Counted from the first letter of the stretch, positions 1-16,400 are shown. The stretch is DNA of 64,000 nucleotides from Paramecium sonneborni (GCA_905182985.1 CAJJDN010000044.1:19370-83369); one strand, 5' to 3'. A program made the numbers and translations. The notes: generated by a model not told the origin, from the letters alone.

Positions 1-883
1 AATAAGAAAATCTTTTGTTGCAAAATAAGGATGTAAATTAATAGTCGCTGATTATGGTTAATTAGAATTGAGAGTATTAGCACATATGACGAAATGTAAA
101 GCTATGATTGATGCATTTTTGAAGGGTGGAGATTTTCACTCTAGAACTGTTATTGTAATTATATTAATAATAACCATTTAAGACTATGTTTCCTAGTATC
201 TAATAAGAAATTGAAAAAGGAGAATTATTAATTGAATGGGATAAATCAAAAGGAAAAGCACCAGCTCCATTAGTAAAGGATAAATATGCTGCTGAAAGAA
301 GAAAAGCAAAAGTGTTGAATTTTTCAATTGCATATGGTAAAACAGCAACAGGATTTGCAAAAGATTGGCAATGTGATATTAAGGAAGCTCAAAAAACAAT
401 AGATGCATGGTTTGCTTAGAGAAAAGAAGTGGTATTAAATTTATATATTTTAGGAATAATGGTAATATAATGTTAGAATGATTGCAAAAAGCTAATTTTT
501 CACACAAACTCTTTTAGGACGATATAGATATTTGGAAAAATATTTTGAATAGTAAACTAGGTCATATATTAATCATGGATTAAGAGCTGCAATAAATACT
601 CCTATTTAAGGAGGAGCAGCTGATATTGTTATAGCAGCAATGGTTAAAATATATAAAAATTAGACATTGAAGGATTTAGGTTATAAATTACTTTTATAAG
701 TTCACGATGAATTAATTTTAGTATCTAATTTATTTAAATATATGATAGGAAGGTCCTGAAGAAAATGCTTAAGCAGCTTTAAAGATTGTTAAAGAACTGA
801 TGGAAAATCCTTTTGAAATTTAATTAGAATTACCTTTAGAAGTTGATGCTAAAATTGGAAATAATTGGTATGAATGTAAATGA
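1..883 (+). CDS. Family A DNA polymerase, plant/protist organellar type (C-terminal part)
   Basis: The C-terminal polymerase domain of a PolA-family DNA polymerase, running in from the left edge. Motif A is seen as ADYGQLELRVLAHM, the O-helix as FSIAYGKTATGFAKDW, motif B as INTPIQGGAADIV and motif C as LLLQVHDELIL. Together they contain the expected metal-binding aspartates and dNTP-binding lysine. In plants and protists this subfamily replicates mitochondrial (and plastid) DNA, so a mitochondrial role is inferred; the N-terminus with any targeting peptide lies outside the window. Three small introns are needed to keep the frame: 149-182, 432-453 and 721-748. The protein ends YECK and then TGA. 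Many Gln codons are TAA or TAG, which fixes the ciliate code. Confidence 0.93.
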
Positions 884-1041
884 AGTTATTTATATGTTTT
901 AAATAGATATTTAAAATTATATAAAGTTAAATTTAATGATTAATGATGAATCACTCATTAACTAAAATTGAAATCTGCTTCTTAAATAAACATTTTATAT
1001 TATAAATATTTTATATCATAAATATTTTTTTTGTTGAACAA

Positions 1042-3128
<2,087 letters not shown>

Positions 3129-3139
3129 ATATATATAAT

Positions 3140-4054
3140 TCACAAATTCTAAATTTTTTATGTTATCTAATTGATTTGTTTATCATAGTTCTTTTATTTC
3201 TAATTATTCATTTTCTATTATATATCAACAAGAGTAACATTCATATATTCTTTTTTGGCGTTTGTAATTATTTCATTGATATTTTCAAATCCTTATCCAG
3301 TTAATGATGAAACCTCTAGAACTGTAAAGTTATTATAAAACTCTTCCAAAGTCAATACCATTTATTTACTCAAAGTGGATAAATAGTTGTCTTTATTTTT
3401 TAAAGCCTGAGTAAATGAATCATAATCTCTAAGCCATTCTAAAGGCTTTTTAGAATCAGCCACATCACATTTATTAAAGACTATAACCATAGGTAATTTA
3501 AATTTGTAGAAGATACTACAACTAAACAGTAAATTGCTCATAAAACTATTAGGATTTTAACATCTAGCAATATCTATCACATAAAATAACACAGTAGGCA
3601 TAGACATAGAAAATGTTTAAGAAATTAAATTTCCAGATGCTGACCAAGTGAATACTTCAATTTAGCCTGGAGTGTCAATAATTTATATATTGGAATCAGA
3701 TTTTTCAATTTTTTCAATTAATTAGTTTAATTGAAGCGAGTAAAGATTAAGCGCTGTCATGATTGCACCATTAGGACCAAGTTTATTCCTAAATTTATAC
3801 AAAAAGATTTATACTTAGTCATTAACTCTTTATAGTTAATTGATTTGCGAATATCTTCTTCAGGTTCATAAGGTAATGAATAAACAGCAGGATCAAGATT
3901 AATTAATGTAGGCTTTTCATTTTATAATTGTTTGCTTAATTGCTAACATTTATGGTTGATTTCTAACCTAAACAAATGTAGTTTTGCCTGTTCCTGCCAT
4001 TCCTATTATAAGTATAGCAATCTTATTTTCTTTGATCTAAAATTCGATGTCCAT
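3140..4054 (-). CDS. GPN1: GPN-loop GTPase 1 (XAB1 type)
   Basis: 287 aa after removal of two introns (3943-3967 and 3789-3814). The P-loop is GMAGTGKTTFVQ, followed by PTLINLDPAV, the diagnostic Gly-Pro-Asn loop LGPNGAIMTALNLY, switch IIDTPGQIEVFTWSASG and NKCDVAD for guanine recognition. GPN1 partners with GPN3 and is needed for nuclear import and assembly of RNA polymerase II, whose largest subunit is also encoded in this window. The C-terminus is Gln/Asn/Lys-rich. The start codon lies only 7 bp from the divergent isoaspartate methyltransferase start. GPN2/GPN3 are alternatives, but the NLDPAV and ITNAKKEY-like ending fit GPN1 best. Confidence 0.9.
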
Positions 4055-4061
4055 AAATTAA

Positions 4062-4778
4062 ATGAATAATAAACTAGAAAAATTAGTGCAAAATTTATTT
4101 AAAGAAGGAGTTATTAGATCTGAAATTGTGAAATAGGTTTTCTTGTCTGTAGATCGTATATAATTTGTAGATGAATCAGATAAAATGTATGCATATGAAG
4201 ATTATCCTTTATAAATTGGTTTTAATGCTACAATATCAGCTCCTCATATGCATGCTTATTCTTTAGTATATTATAATTTAATATAGGAATTACTTAAAGA
4301 TCATCTATAAAATGGAGTAAGAGCCCTTGATATTGGTTCAGGCAGTGGATATTTATGTGCTGCAATGTTTTTAATGATGAAATCATAATAATCGAAAGTA
4401 ATTGGAGTGGAACATGTTCCAGAGTTAGTTGAAAAATCTCTTAAAAATTTAAACATGTAAATTGAAATTACAATTCATAGCTCCTATAATTAATAGTTAA
4501 AGGATAAGCAGATTTAAATTATAAAAGGAGATGGAAGATTAGGATATGAATAAGAAGGTCCTTATCAAGCAATACATGTTGGTGCAGCAGCAGAAACTAT
4601 ACCTTAAAAATTGTTAGATTAATTGGATAAAGGAGGCAGAATGGTCATTCCAGTTGGAAAAGGAAATCAAGTTTTCTAAGTTATCGATAAAGATGCAAAT
4701 GGAAAACTTAATATCTAAAATGTCTTAGGAGTTAGATATGTTCCTTTAACAGATTTAAAAAAATAATTGAATAATTGA
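4062..4778 (+). CDS. PCMT1: Protein-L-isoaspartate(D-aspartate) O-methyltransferase
   Basis: 238 aa, intronless. It starts MNNKLEKLVQNLFKEGVI, as is typical of the family. It carries the ISAPHMHAY segment, the SAM-binding motif VRALDIGSGSGYL, the acidic GVEHV, the GDGRLGYEQEGPYQAIHVGAA segment and the C-terminal QNVLGVRYVPLTDL. The enzyme methylates L-isoaspartyl residues using S-adenosylmethionine, starting repair of aged proteins in the cytosol. The short N-terminus leaves no room for a different start. Its ATG sits 7 bp from the ATG of the divergent GPN1 gene, so the two must share regulatory DNA or have their promoters inside each other's coding sequence. Confidence 0.93.
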
Positions 4779-4879
4779 TATATAATAAAATCGACATATA
4801 ATATTCAAAGTTAAAAATTGTAAATGAACTGAATAAATTATTATCAAATATTTTAAAAATATATGATAATTGTTTAGCA

Positions 4880-5587
4880 TGATTAGTAAACTAAAATAAG
4901 GAAATTATTAGAAGGAGCTTATGGTAAGATTTATCCGTGTAAGTTGGAAAAAATCTATGCGCAATAGAATTTTTGAATGGATTAAAAAGGATTTGAGATA
5001 GTTGACACTAAAATGTTAATGCATAGAGATTTTAAGCCTGAAAATGTTTTAATTACAAAAGATGGAATTTTTAAAATTACAAACTTTGGTTTTAGCTAGA
5101 TTATGGGAAGATATACTGGTTTAGCTAGATTATGGAAAGATAAACATATGAAAACTTAAACATGTACTATGTAATATAGATTTTCCGAACTCTATTTCAA
5201 TTCACAAAAATATTATCTTGCTCTTGATTTTGGAAAATAGAAAGTGTATTTTCTGAATTACACCTTAAATAGCCTCTATTTTTAGATGATAGTGAAATGA
5301 AAATATTATCGAATATGATTAACATATTTGGTAATCCTAATGAATATAATTGTCCTAGTTACCTGCCTTAAATTGTTTAATTCGAAAAAAGATAACCAAA
5401 AAATTTATCTAAAGAAATACTAAAAATAAATGGTGATGAAATAGATTCCTTATAAAAAATGTTATAATATGATCCAAATACAAAAATTAGTGTAAAGGAT
5501 GCATTAAAACATCGATATATTACTTCTATCAAAAAGCGAAATTTATCAAAAAAAGTTATGTAAATTATACAAAATAAATTTAAATGA
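4880..5587 (+). pseudogene. Decayed CMGC-type protein kinase
   Basis: Kinase fragments are visible but cannot be joined. A glycine loop EGAYGKIY lies near 4905 and is followed after a short gap by MHRDFKPENVLI, so most of the N-lobe is missing. DFG reads NFG (KITNFGFSQ). Around 5092-5145 about 27 bp is tandemly duplicated. A one-base deficit near 5224 shifts the frame between LALD and FWKIESVFSEL. The C-lobe from 5230 then reads well: LKQPLFLDDSEMKIL, NIFGNPNEY, LQYDPNTKISVKDALKHRY, then TGA. This is the pattern of a CDK/MAPK-like gene losing function. The stop is 27 bp from the VPS13 stop on the other strand. Confidence 0.7.
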
Positions 5588-6322
5588 TATTTCTACACAT
5601 TTAAAAAAAAGTCATCATTTTTTATCAATAACATCATCCTCAAAATTTTAAAATTTAATATTGTATTTATCTTTAAAAGATTTCTAAATTTGTTCAGCCA
5701 ATTTTATTGCTTTGATTTTGCTTTCATATTTTAAAGTATATTTTGTTGAATTTGCTTAAAACCAAGATTTTCTAACAGGTGTATGAAGCTTAAAATCTAG
5801 TAGCTTAGAATCAGCATTATATTTTATTGATTTAATTTTGTAAATCATTATCTTATCACAATGTATAGATGAATGAGACTAAATTTATTAATTTAAAATA
5901 TTACTAAAACATAAACAATTCTTGAGTCTGTCAGCACAATCTATGCTTCCTACTTTTTTTTATCTCCATCAGATATATTAAGTTGATCAAAGAAGATAAT
6001 ACTTTCTCCATCAATAACTTTCAATTTATATCTCCTTATAATATCAGTTCCAATTGCATGCTTAAAATTGAAAGGTATCAATTAATTGTTATCTCCAAAG
6101 ATTCTTGGTGGTCTATATCGAGTATCCATAATATGTTCTTCATATATTGCTGTATTCTTTATGCCTTCAATAATGGTGATTAATAAATCGTATATTCCTA
6201 CAGTAGGCTTAATAATAATTCCCATAATTCCTTAATAAATTCCGAGCAAAAAACCTAAGAATCCACCATCATTAATTCCAGTTATTGGTCTTTCTAAAAC
6301 TCCTATAATAGTTTAAAATAAA
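5193..6322. repeat. First copy of a 1130-bp duplicated contig end
   Basis: Appears identical to 6324-7453 over its whole length (offset 1131), and stops at the single N at 6323. It carries the 3' part of the decayed kinase and the 3' end of VPS13. Read as an unmerged contig end rather than a biological duplication. Confidence 0.9.
5615..6322 (-). CDS. VPS13 C-terminal fragment (assembly duplicate)
   Basis: Same sequence as 6746-7453. It contains the last approximately 225 codons of VPS13 with its 26-nt intron (5879-5904), and is cut by the N at 6323. It is not a separate gene; see the full VPS13 entry. Confidence 0.85.
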
Positions 6323-6323
6323 N
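6323..6323. other. Single-N contig junction
   Basis: One N between two apparently identical 1130-bp segments. Marks an unresolved assembly join. Confidence 0.95.
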
Positions 6324-7453
6324 TATTTCAATTCACAAAAATATTATCTTGCTCTTGATTTTGGAAAATAGAAAGTGTATTTTCTGAATTACACCTTAAA
6401 TAGCCTCTATTTTTAGATGATAGTGAAATGAAAATATTATCGAATATGATTAACATATTTGGTAATCCTAATGAATATAATTGTCCTAGTTACCTGCCTT
6501 AAATTGTTTAATTCGAAAAAAGATAACCAAAAAATTTATCTAAAGAAATACTAAAAATAAATGGTGATGAAATAGATTCCTTATAAAAAATGTTATAATA
6601 TGATCCAAATACAAAAATTAGTGTAAAGGATGCATTAAAACATCGATATATTACTTCTATCAAAAAGCGAAATTTATCAAAAAAAGTTATGTAAATTATA
6701 CAAAATAAATTTAAATGATATTTCTACACATTTAAAAAAAAGTCATCATTTTTTATCAATAACATCATCCTCAAAATTTTAAAATTTAATATTGTATTTA
6801 TCTTTAAAAGATTTCTAAATTTGTTCAGCCAATTTTATTGCTTTGATTTTGCTTTCATATTTTAAAGTATATTTTGTTGAATTTGCTTAAAACCAAGATT
6901 TTCTAACAGGTGTATGAAGCTTAAAATCTAGTAGCTTAGAATCAGCATTATATTTTATTGATTTAATTTTGTAAATCATTATCTTATCACAATGTATAGA
7001 TGAATGAGACTAAATTTATTAATTTAAAATATTACTAAAACATAAACAATTCTTGAGTCTGTCAGCACAATCTATGCTTCCTACTTTTTTTTATCTCCAT
7101 CAGATATATTAAGTTGATCAAAGAAGATAATACTTTCTCCATCAATAACTTTCAATTTATATCTCCTTATAATATCAGTTCCAATTGCATGCTTAAAATT
7201 GAAAGGTATCAATTAATTGTTATCTCCAAAGATTCTTGGTGGTCTATATCGAGTATCCATAATATGTTCTTCATATATTGCTGTATTCTTTATGCCTTCA
7301 ATAATGGTGATTAATAAATCGTATATTCCTACAGTAGGCTTAATAATAATTCCCATAATTCCTTAATAAATTCCGAGCAAAAAACCTAAGAATCCACCAT
7401 CATTAATTCCAGTTATTGGTCTTTCTAAAACTCCTATAATAGTTTAAAATAAA
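6324..7453. repeat. Second copy of the 1130-bp duplicated contig end
   Basis: Matches 5193-6322. This copy continues uninterrupted into the body of VPS13, so it is the one to use for gene models. The decayed kinase 3' part is at 6324-6718. Confidence 0.9.
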
Positions 7454-10400
7454 ATCTTTCCAAAATTTGTAAATCCAATAATCAAACCTTCTCTAAAATT
7501 TTTAATTGCTCTATTTAATCTATTACTTCTCTCAGACATATATTTTTTATCTAAAGTCATTTAATCAAGAATCTTCATGATTGTGCCAATAATTGTATTA
7601 ACTGTTTTATAAACTCCTGTAATTGAAGTGTGTATCAAAGTTACTGCTCCTGTAAAGAATTTTTCTCCAACTTTGTATCCACTTTTACCTGTTACTAAAG
7701 CATAAATAGGTTCATAAAACATATCAATTACACCAGTTCCTAGATTTGAAATTAAAGAAACAGGATTTCCAAATATTTCAAATGATCCTAACAATTTATA
7801 GATCTATGTTAAAAATTATCTAAAAACATTTTATGATAAACATACCCTTTGTAATGTTTAGATATTCTTCCTATAATTTCATTACTTGAACCAAATATAT
7901 GTTGAGTCTTAAATGCATTTAATCTAATTTTTGCACTATCAATTGATGCTAATGTTAATCCTAAATCAGCTATTACTCCTATTGAAGATGAATTCATAAC
8001 ATGTCCAGGAGATGATCTAAGTATTATATTTATAGTTACTTTAAGGTAAAACATATATCTATAGGTTCTAACATTAAATTCTTTAGATAAATCTTACTTA
8101 TACTATGTTATTTTATTTTCTTTAATTATTCTTCTTATTTCTTTTATAAAGATCCTAATCCAAATTAACTATTGCTTTGCTATTAAACATCACTATAATT
8201 ACTATCCCAAATTATTGCTGCTATCAAATTATAATACTGTATTATTTAATCCAAGATTTAATGGTCTAGTCTAATTTCCAATGTATCAGTAAACATTTGT
8301 AATGTATGAATATATGATATCTTAAATTTTGACTAATTTTATTATTGATCATTAATTTAAACTTAGTTTGCTTGAACATTTGATTCATTTTTAACATTAA
8401 CTCTACTTGCATTATTTAAAATAGCATTTGGTTTTTTAATATAAGATTAATCTTTTCTATAAGTGGTCAATACAAAAAATGGTTATTGATTTCCAAATAT
8501 CTTTTTTTTATTAGGAGCCAATAAGACAGGGAATTATGAATTTATTATTTAATTATTGATTATAATTAAATCTATTGATAAATTTATATGTTCTTTTATT
8601 TATTTAATTTATGGTTTTTCTTTTTCTGGTAAAAAATTTATATTATCATCTTCATCTTGATTTGATCTTAATTATATATCCTTCTAAATCTCTTCTATCA
8701 AAATATATTCTGCTTAAATGTTTTTAAAACAAATTTACAAAATTTCTTTTGGAGTTTCATCAATAATAGAAATACTTACACAATTGCTTAATGATATTTT
8801 ATAACAAGTGAATTATTAACGTTATGAATCATCATCTTTTTCTGGTTAAATTTCTAATCCTTCCTTTTAAGGATCTGCTCTATCATTTGATTTGTTTTAA
8901 TAAAATGTGACTACTTTAGTTTAATTAGAAGGTTCAATTTTTAACTCTACCATTTCAGGTTTATCAATTAAAATAGCTCTCCATAAATATTCTACCCATT
9001 AATTTGCTTCATCAACAGTTTTAGTTTAAAAATGTAAATTTTTAGATAACATTTTTTCAGGGTTAATTTTTAGAACAAATTCATTATCTTTACTCTCATC
9101 TACCTTTGCTCCCTATAAATAATATGATTCATGTTAATTCCTGTCCTGATTATATACATTAAATTTTTATTTCAAAACATTTAGTGTGCAATAATATTCT
9201 TTAGGTTTATCCAAATCTTTAATAAAAATATTTCCTTATTTATAAAGATATTTTTTATTTACTAACTTTTTTCTCTTTTATGATTAACCTGGTAAAGTAA
9301 GTGGTTAGAAATTTTAAATTTTATCAATTTCATATTTTTCTGTTTAACCTTCAATTTCAACTTCTAAAACATGTTCTTTATCATCAATCCAATGATCCCA
9401 AGTAAATGCTACTCTTTCTCCAGGTTATAAATAAGTAACTTCATTTCCCCCTGCAGAAAATTATATTAATTCTTAATCTTAAGAATCCACTGGATCTTGA
9501 GAACCAATAGGATTAGATGCAATTACTTAATGAATACCTCTATTAATTTCATTATTTTAAATCATTGGATTCGCCTAATTTAATTTATATTTTTAAGCCT
9601 AACTAGATGGTTATTATTTATAGGTAATTTCATATTTTGTTAGATTTTCTATGTAATATGGTGGTATTATAGGATCTTCTGATATAAATCTAATTAAAAG
9701 AATTAAATCATCCATCAAAGTAATATTGACTTTCTATAAAACATAAAGTTATTAGTAATCATTATTATTATTATTTATAATAGATTTAATTCTAGGAATT
9801 TTTAAAGAGATTTCCTAAACTTAAAGTTTAAAATATCCACTCCAACCTGATATTAAACCAGTAGATTCTTAATAAAAAGAAATCATCGCTAAAGCAGGTT
9901 TCTTTATGTTTGACCAACTAAAATATTTCCAATCTCCTGGTTTTAATCTTGATAAATTATTATCTCTATATTCTGTATCTACTTAAGCCATAGCTATATT
10001 ATATTATGTTTCATTATGAACTATAAACCTAGGAGTTATTGTAATTAATTTGCTTCTATGAAATGATCCAGGACCACTAGTTATTGCCATACCAAATTCA
10101 AATTTTCCTTTGGCATCTGCACTAGTTCTCTTTTTACCATTATTTAATTACAATTACTCATGATCTTTCTTTAATATGTCAGTTCTTCCTATTATTTCTA
10201 AAACATTACTATTTTATAAACTAACTGGATTGCTCCATTTTGAAATTTCTTATACTTATTGCTAATCATTTATTTATCCTATAGCAACTTAAATTTTATT
10301 CATATTAGTGCTTGTAGCAAATTAATGTAAATTATGATATTAAGAATGTTACTCAATTTCTTTCTTTTATTTATTTTTCTAAAATGCTTTACTAAAGTTT

Positions 10401-13400
10401 TAATAATAAATCATATCATCTGAAAGAATATCCTAAGTCAAACCATATTCTCTATATATCAATAGTTTATTTGTTTCATTAAATATTAAATATGGACAAT
10501 ATAACACTAATTCTCTTGATTTAGTTGATCTTTTTTTTATTAATACAGTCAAATATTAATCATTGCCTTTTTATTATTTAAATTTTATTTAAAATTTATT
10601 CTCTTCTCCTAATCCAAACCCTCTATTAAATATTTTAAAAGGTTTAGTTCTAAATGAATCTTCACTTTAAACATCAACTCCTTAAGATCCATTTTAATTT
10701 TCAATCGAATATTAAACCTCAATATCATCATGATAATCTAAGTTTTCACAATAAAAATGTTAATCTGGTTAAACTGGAAAACATTGTAATTATTTTTCAG
10801 ATTATTATTTATTTGAGGAAAAGACTCCATAATGTATATTAATGTCTCTAACAGTGGCATTTGTAAATTTAAAAATAGGATAACAAATCAAATAAGTTTC
10901 ATAACAAACATCATTATTATCTTCACTTTATTTTTACTCACCTATTTCATTAAAATTTATCATAGCTTTTCTTTAATTAGTAATCTAATTTTTTATTTTC
11001 ACACAATTAATAACAAAGTAAAAGTTGTTTCTTTTGATATTGCTTTTCATTGAAGTTATAATGTGATCATATTTATAGTTTAATGGATCATGAATTTATT
11101 TAAACTCTGATTTAATTACTGGATTTGATTTTCCTTAAGAAGTAACAATTTAAGTTGCTTACTCTAAAACTTCAACAATTGAATTATCTTTATCAACTTC
11201 AAATTCTCCTAAAGATTATTAATCACATAATAATGTATCTAATTAATAATACTTTCTTTCTAATTATTCATCTTATTAACGATTTTATATTTTCTCAGGA
11301 GTAAATCTAACTTCGGTTTTATTTTCCAAAAACTCTAATGGAACAATATATATTTATTTAGGTTCTAATTTAACTGAAGTTGTTTCTTTCATTTAACCAT
11401 TTACTTAAAAACCTAATTCAATTGAAGTACTTAAGTAATTATATATTTTCACAGTACTTTGTATTTAAATTTCTTTAGAACCATTCTAAGGATTGATATT
11501 AACATTGACTTGTATATAAATATTTCTCTCTTCATTTATCTTCTTTGTGTCAGCTAAGAAAACTCCTGTAATTTTATCGATATTTGTTTTAAATGCATCA
11601 AAAGTTCCTTTTTTATTACTATGGAGATCTTATTACTCATTTTTGTGTTATCTAATTAAAGGATAGAATTTCTTGCCAACAAAATCAAAGTTTACATACT
11701 TAATAGTTTTATAATTACTAATATTCTTTAATCTAAATTAACTTTTACTTTTATTATTATATTAAGATTAATTTATATTAGACAATTAATTTTAAGATAT
11801 TATTTGAGTCTATTGCATAAACTATTTTTATGAAATACTTTTATTTTGAATATCTAAAGTTGTTCTTCTCATGTTATTATTATGTACATTTTCAACTATT
11901 TTAATTTCATCTTCTTCATCATCTCTTTCTTTATAATTATTTGGTTTCAAAACCACTAAATTTAATAACATTTATTATTAATCTGATTTGTGTTTTTTAA
12001 AATTATTTGCCCATAATTCTTTTTAAGTATTATATGTACATTCTTAATCTTCAAATATAGTTCTTATATGTTGATCCTTCTTTATATCTCTTATTTCTAA
12101 TGCATATCCGCATCTATTAAATATTTTGTATGGTTCTTCATCTTCCATTTTTTTATTATAAATCTTCAAAGCTTCCATTGCTACTTCTACTAAAGCTGGT
12201 GTGATATTTATATTTAATGAATTAGTATGATCTTTAAGATAATAAGGCACTTCTTCTCCTTTTAATTCCTTCTCGATATGATTTGCTATTGTTATTTTAT
12301 TTGAATCTCTATCTATGGCTCTGTTTTCAGGTGGTTTTTCTATTTATGATATTGTTGTAACAGTAAATTTCCAAGGTTCAAGAAAAGGCTCAAAATCCAT
12401 TTTCCTTTTATTAAAATAGTCTAATGAAATACAAGCCAATAAATTTAATTATTTTTTTTTGTTATCTTGAAAATCAGACATTCTCAATTTTTATAATTCA
12501 AATTATGCAGCTTTAACTCCATCTTTATTCTTTAATATTTAAATTTTTAACATTTCAATACTAATTTTCTTTGTATTAATGCAATCATCAATAAAAGGAT
12601 CTTGTGGTTATGGTTTTCTTACAAATTAATATTTATCTTCAGGAGATTTCCTGGCAGAAAATATATTTATAATTTGTTATAATTCAGCTATATCTCTTAT
12701 TGAAAGACTGAAATTATTTTTTAATCTTGTAGAATTAATTAAACTTATTTCCCATTCATTTTTAGATTAAAAATTAATATTTTTATTCTTATTCTTATTC
12801 TTAAATTCATAATCTGTATAATATTCTTTAACTTAAATACCTTCTTCTGTAATCATTTCTTAATTAGCATTTCTATAAAAATCAACAGAATATTTCATTT
12901 TTATACAAACTTTAAAAGGTTCTAGTAAACTTCTTAAAGCAGGATGAGGTGATCTTTCAAATGACTTTTTTGATTATTCATCCTATTTAAGATTTATAAT
13001 GTGATTTGTCTAAAATATATATAATTTCTTTAAAATTGCTTCAATATTTTTTTCACAACTTCCAGGTCCAAACCAACTATCACCTAACCAAGTTTAAGAG
13101 TAATTACAATCTAAAAGAATTCCTATAGATTTCGATTTTTCAAAAGTTTCTTTTTCTAAATCGCCTAAAACAATTGCCCAAACATTTACAACATTTATTT
13201 CCATTACCATAGGTGGATAATTATTGAAATGAGGATTTCTTTAATAAGGCTATTTGTCACTTCCATTATATGGTTATCTAAAGAATTAAACAACTTCTAC
13301 TAGAAAATCAATCAATAAAATTATATTTTTATTTTCAAGTTTAATTTTTATAAGTTTTTCTCCATCTGGTTTAGTTTTCATAATAAAATATAAATCTTAT

Positions 13401-16400
13401 TTTTATTAATCTTCTTTTTATTATTTTTATGGTCTTGATTAAAAATTTAGTTTTTGATAGTTAATATCATGATTATCATCGTTAAAGTAATAATAATAAT
13501 CATCCTTACCATCAGAATTATTATTATTTTCAATAGTAATTGGTAAAACTTGCTTTTCTCTGAAATTTATCCATCTTCTTTTTTACATAGGTTCTGGATT
13601 ATATTCAAGCAATTAATCTAATTTAGCTTATATTTGCTATAGATTTTCTTTTTCATTTTATACATTTTCTTGAGAACTTTTATTCCCACTTTTTGATCCA
13701 TTTCCCCCTCCCTTATCTTATTATTTTCTACAACAAAGTGTAAAAAAATTGACAAACCTTTACCATTTAGTTAAGTTTTTATTCTTCCTGCTTTATGTTG
13801 ATGATTTTTACTATTATAATTCTTAATCTATTTATATATCTTTTAAATCCAATGCTGCCTTAGGTACCTATTATTCTATAATATTTGATTATTTTTTTTC
13901 TTTTTCTTTATCACTTTATATAGGATCGACTTATTCAATTTCAAGTTCATCATTACAATTAACTTATACTTTATTGAAATCTTCTTATTTTTCACCAGAC
14001 ATAGATTAATCTTCATCTCCTTTAAATTAATCTCCAATAAGTGAAAATAGAATTTCCTTTGAATGTTTCATAGTTGATGATTTCCTAAAATCTGAAAGTG
14101 TTAATTATTGAACACTAAGTTTCATAAATTTACCTCCATTTTCTCTCATCATAAATTAATAATTTAAAGTTTCTAATTTAGCAATAGCTATAGATGCAGG
14201 ATTCTTATATAATAGATTATTAACCAATTAATCTTGAGGTATTCTTTTTAAATCATAATGTTTTCTACATTCATCTCTATTTCCTTTAAAGAATTTAGCA
14301 ATAGCTTTATTTATATTGATATCTAAAACCATCCAAATATTCTCATTTGATTCATTATAGTCATATTTACCTACAATAGTTTAAGGTTATTCTCCTAAAT
14401 TATCCATAAAGAATTTGCAAATAGTACAATAATCAGGATCATATGCATAAATATTTAATTTTTAAATGTCAATAGTAACTAAATGATATTGTTAATAATA
14501 TACTTCTCATGGGTTTTACATCTTAAAAACAAAATAATTTATCTGGTGTCTCATCACAAAAATCTATAAATAATTATAAAGACACTTTATCTTCTGGAGC
14601 TTTAACAAATAAATCATTAACATCTGTACCAGGAGAACAACGTATTTCCAATCCCCAGACATATACAATTTATCTAATCCTCTAATCTAAGTTTTCTTCT
14701 TCTTATTATGATTAATTATATATATCTTCAAATATCTCCTCTCCTATAGTTGGTTCTTTAGAATTTTTAACTTCTACAAAATTCTCAGAAATGTTTTATT
14801 ATTCTTCTATTTCATCATCAAATTATCCTGTTTTAATTAAGTTGTCATACTTCTATCCCCATATACCACTGAACCAATAACCAACCTTTTTAAATTAGAT
14901 ATACAATGCCTCATTTGATAAGGAACTTCTATAACCTATTCCCAATGAATCCAAAGCAACCAATGAAAATCTAAATCCAAATTCCGAATCTACTTAAACT
15001 TCTTTTGGTAATGTTGTATAACTTTAATTTTATATTTCAGTTTCCTTTAATAGATAATTTCTGTCTTCCTTTGTCAATGTACTTGAAAATGATTTTATAA
15101 GCACCTTTCTTAAATAATACTAAATCTCATTGGTATTCCTTTTTAAAAATACAATCTTTGCTCTCTATATTCTAACTCCACAATAAGTAGCGTATTTCCT
15201 TATTCTTATTAAATCTGGATTATTGCATATCTAAATCTAACATTATATTTCATTTCCATTCTAATCATCATAATCTTCTAACATTGTTCTATGTATTCCA
15301 CTTATCTTAGCTGTATCAAAAAGTTTAACTTATTGCATCTTAATATTTACATTTTTAAATAATTAACTACTAGATATTTATGTCTCTATGAATTTCATTT
15401 TCATTAAATAAACCACTTAATCATTGTAATTTAACATCAGAACTATCTAATTTATTTATAATTCTATTCTACTTGTTTCTTAAAATAAATCACTTGTTAT
15501 TGTAGTCTATGTTTATGTTTCAGACTATTATTTTTAATCAACTTCATTAAAATCTGGCCAAAATCCATTTTCTCTCATCCATTTCGTAAATTATTATTAT
15601 TTAATCTCAGCTGCCAAATTTCCTATATCAAATATTAATCTCATTTATGTAATTATATCTGGATCTAAAATCAGATTCAATTATTTTAAATTTACAACTA
15701 CTCTAGATCTCTATGAATCACTTGTTTATAAAAAATAAACATCTGGACCTAAATCATCTTAAACCTTTATAAAAGTTAACAATAATCGATGTTATTCTTT
15801 ACATTTTTAACATTACTTATCCATAAAGAATTCCTTTATGTAAAGTTCACTTTCAAATTCCTCTTCATAATTATTATCTAAAAATGAATGTTTTGGAGAA
15901 GTTATGTCAAATTGACCTTTCTTCTAAGAAAATATAGTTTAAGGTATTTCAGCTTCTTATAATTCATCAGCAGGAATTTCATAAATTTTCTTATTTCTTT
16001 CATCATCTTCATTTTATTATTAGGGTTAATGAATCATATCATTAGAATTCTTTATGTTTAATTTGATTTCATTTTATTTTGAATTTACTACCTATTGTAT
16101 TTCTGATTATTAATTCATCACTCTTTCTAAATCTTCACCAAAACTTGATTTTCTTTATTCTTTTTCAGAATCTGAATGTTTTAATAATTATTTAGCCAAT
16201 ACCTTTAAAGGATCATCCAATTTATAAGAATGACAATTTATATTTTATAAAGCTAATTCTTGTATTGCTAAATGCTGAATACTATCATAAAATTTCACCT
16301 CCTTTAAATAGCTTAAATTTAAATAGTAAAATGAAAACAAACGATTCTCATGACAACTAACTTTCCCAAATTTTTCTAAAAATTCTTATGTATTTACTGT

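Noticed and set aside
10654..11053. Two short plus-strand ORFs
   Set aside because: Hydrophobic AT-driven shadows of VPS13, whose minus frame is open and protein-like here.
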